From Bimastos eiseni (taxonomy: Eukaryota > Annelida > Clitellata > Crassiclitellata > Lumbricidae), in NCBI GenBank assembly GCA_959347315.1, contig OY365811.1, positions 43,306,991-43,370,990 of the forward strand: 64,000 bases of DNA, read 5' to 3'. The translations under genes and the position numbers were made by a program. Positions 62,035 through 64,000 of this stretch are shown here, one piece after another; position 1 is the stretch's first letter, and each line of letters opens with the position of its first letter. The notes beneath the pieces were generated by a model. It searched no databases. It saw only the letters and a program-made list of their open reading frames with translations, and was not told the DNA's origin.

Positions 62035-63801
62035 CTAGTTTCCGAGGAGGTCACCGAAGAGGTCAATCTCAGCAGGTGGCTGTTGTGTCGTAGTGGTTGC
62101 CGTTGGAAGCGAGGACACGTCCCTTGAGGGACTCAATCCGGATGTTGGCTGCGCATGAGGCTGAGTAACAAAGAGACGAGGAAATAAAACACATATACTT
62201 AGATGACAATTCAAGCAGACAATTCATTTAAAAAAGTAGCCCATCCTTCCCCATGGAGTCCCATACGACAAGATGCTATAAAAAATGCCACAAAACATGA
62301 TAGAAATCAATGGAGGAGGAGGAGGAGGCGGAGAATAATTCTGAGACAAGTTCAAACATTTCATAAATTAAGTTGAATAATGACATAATTCATCTTTATG
62401 CAGAAGCTGAGCAAAACTTAAAAGTTATACAATACAATACAGTGCAGCTTTATTTTCGTATAGCACTTACTACAAAGTGGTTCAGAATTGCATAAACAAC
62501 CTTAGAACAAAGCATAGATAGTGTTGAGCAATTGTGAGTGAATGACTTTCTCAAGGTCCTTACACAGATCATTGATTGGTAGTGATTGATTAATTGATTG
62601 ACTTGCAAAGAACAACAGAAGAGAGTAAGGAGGGGAGGAGAGTGGAGGGACTGACCAGAGCAGAAGAAGAGGTTGAAGAGATGGTCGTAGACGTAGTGGA
62701 TGCTGTGCTCTGCTGGTGACTCCATGACACATTGCTACTACTGCTACCACCTGTTAAGCGCCTCTCCTCAACACCACCCGTCCAATTGTGATCCATTCTA
62801 CATCAATACAAAATAGAACACAAATGAAGAGCTATTCAATGAGTGAGTCACCAGTCACCAAATATATAGTCAGACAGACAGGTAGGAAGACAGACAGACT
62901 TACGGATAGATGGATAGACAGAAGGACAGACATAGAGTCAGACAGGTATACAAACAGGCAGACATATAGGCAGACAGACAGACAGGGGAACAGGCAGGCA
63001 AACAGACAAAGTGAAAGGCAGACAAACAGAGACAAGTAGGCAGACATACAGACAGACAGACAAACAGACAGAAAGAAAGGGGAACAGTATGATCAGCTGT
63101 TGATATGAAATGAGTTCTCAGTCAACTCAAATTCTCAGCAGCCACAGTTTCCTCCCAATTGACCATCAACCCAATCCTTCTTAATAAAGGAAGCTAAATA
63201 CCCTGTGCTCAGCCACTAAGAAGTGCCTCCTTCTCCTCCTATTCCTCCTCCTCCTCCTTCTCTTCCTATTCCTCCTCCTCCTTCTCTTCCTCCTATTCCT
63301 TCTCCTGTTCCTCGTCATCAGAAACGTTGATCCTTCCAGGTGACTTACTTTTTGACTTGACCAGATGGTTGAATGGTGAGACTGTCTGCTAGAAGAGCCA
63401 GACTTGAGTCGAGGTCTCCTTTGATCAGCTTCTCATTTGACTTCTGTCTCGTCTGGTGAATAGGAGACGCCCCAACTAATGCAAAAGACATAGAAGAAGA
63501 ACAGACTACGTGTGTATGGATGTCCATGTATGAATGAATGTTTGTCTGTGTAATACAATCATGCATGAATGAATGTATGTAAGGATGTATGTATAATGCT
63601 TCGTATATGAATGGATGCATCATGATCATATTTAGTGTAAAAGCAGTACGTGGTATGTAAATGCAATCATTGTCTAAAGGTGAATTTGGTCTAAAATGAT
63701 CAGATGAAATTCACAATGTGTTGATGGGTGTTGGTTGTCTTTCTTACCTGCTGGGCTGATTCGACCTGTTCCCTCAACAGGTGTCGTTGCTCTACCAAGT
63801 C
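62035..63801 (-). CDS. PICALM: PICALM/AP180 clathrin assembly protein, 3' end (gene continues beyond window)
   Basis: Four minus-strand exons: 63748-63801, 63349-63475, 62656-62797 and 62035-62160, with agreeing phases (1, 1, 2, 0), encoding about 148 C-terminal residues. The decisive match is LIKGDLDSSLALLADSLTIQ, followed over an intron by DHNWTGGVEERRLTGGSSSS. In vertebrate PICALM the same order is GGDLDSSLANLVGNL then NWSQPGEKKLTGGSNW. The last exon ends AEIDLFGDLLGN, with DLF and DLL motifs of the kind used to bind clathrin and AP-2. The middle is Ser/Thr/Gln-rich and presumably disordered. The family bends and sizes clathrin-coated pits through an N-terminal ANTH domain, which must lie to the right of the window. 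The donor of exon 62656-62797 (CTG|GTCAGT) is weak but fits the phase. Confidence 0.85.
62104..62129 (-). repeat. PICALM last-exon segment duplicated at 61652-61677
   Basis: The block with GGAAGCGAGGACACGTCCCT and TGAGG occurs in the last exon and again about 450 bases downstream with one difference (ACATCC for ACGTCC). Confidence 0.7.
62840..63085 (+). repeat. CAGA/TAGA microsatellite in a PICALM intron
   Basis: Imperfect AGACAGACAGAC repeats with TAGA, GGCA and CAAA variants. A similar smaller tract is at 61835-61940. Confidence 0.9.
63225..63315 (+). repeat. CTC/TTC-rich repeat in a PICALM intron
   Basis: TCCTCCTCCTCCTTCTCTTC-type polypyrimidine on the plus strand, purine on the gene's own strand. 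Confidence 0.85.
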
Positions 63802-64000
63802 CTGAAATCAATCAGTTAACAATAAAGCAATTACTCAAACCGTGACTATAATCACTTTGCCAACTACTGTGCATACTTATATGCATGTATCCATATTCCA
63901 TACATAATCCATGTATGCATAGTTTGTATGTATGCATGGATCTAAATACCAGTAGCTCATGACTTGTATTCATGTAAATATATAACTGTACATGGAGAGA

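Overview
The window looks like nuclear DNA from an animal, most likely a marine invertebrate; I cannot name the species. The genes are split by GT-AG introns with consistent phases. The encoded proteins are metazoan types: CCSAP, ADF/cofilin, CHMP1, PICALM/AP180, CARD-coiled-coil proteins and an Ig-domain receptor. Intergenic and intronic DNA is full of LINE fragments, tRNA-derived SINEs, foldback elements, microsatellites and long minisatellites. There are no operons, ribosome binding sites or prokaryotic features.

Layout, left to right. A three-exon CCSAP orthologue lies at 1288-3794 (+). An ADF/cofilin gene lies at 6398-11844 (-), with a first coding exon that holds only the start codon; its second coding exon could not be located. 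A CARD + coiled-coil + Cys/His-domain gene, here called CARD-CC-A, lies at 15568-18737 (+). A 1.3 kb 15-bp minisatellite and a repeat-rich region follow at about 19.7-29.7 kb. A second gene of the same architecture, CARD-CC-B, lies at 29792-32358 (+). A large unrecognised terminal exon lies at 34817-35932 (-). CHMP1 (ESCRT-III) lies at 40819-45632 (+). An eight-exon receptor with two Ig-like domains, a transmembrane segment and a long cytoplasmic tail lies at 50641-57595 (+). The 3' end of a PICALM/AP180 gene lies at 62035-63801 (-) and continues past the window edge.

The most interesting content is the pair CARD-CC-A and CARD-CC-B. They share intron positions and phases, a split CARD, about 200 residues of coiled coil, an LPRID linker motif and a C-terminal domain with eight conserved Cys/His positions that recalls CHORD-type zinc binding. 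They look like diverged paralogues of a CARD9/CARD11-like adaptor with an unusual C-terminus. The Ig receptor lies about 18 kb downstream of CARD-CC-B; any functional link is speculation. CHMP1 (ESCRT-III), PICALM (clathrin endocytosis), cofilin (actin) and CCSAP (centriole/cilium) are housekeeping neighbours with no evident common pathway.

All exon models come from reading frames, splice-site matches, phase agreement and remembered family sequences. No search or transcript data were available.
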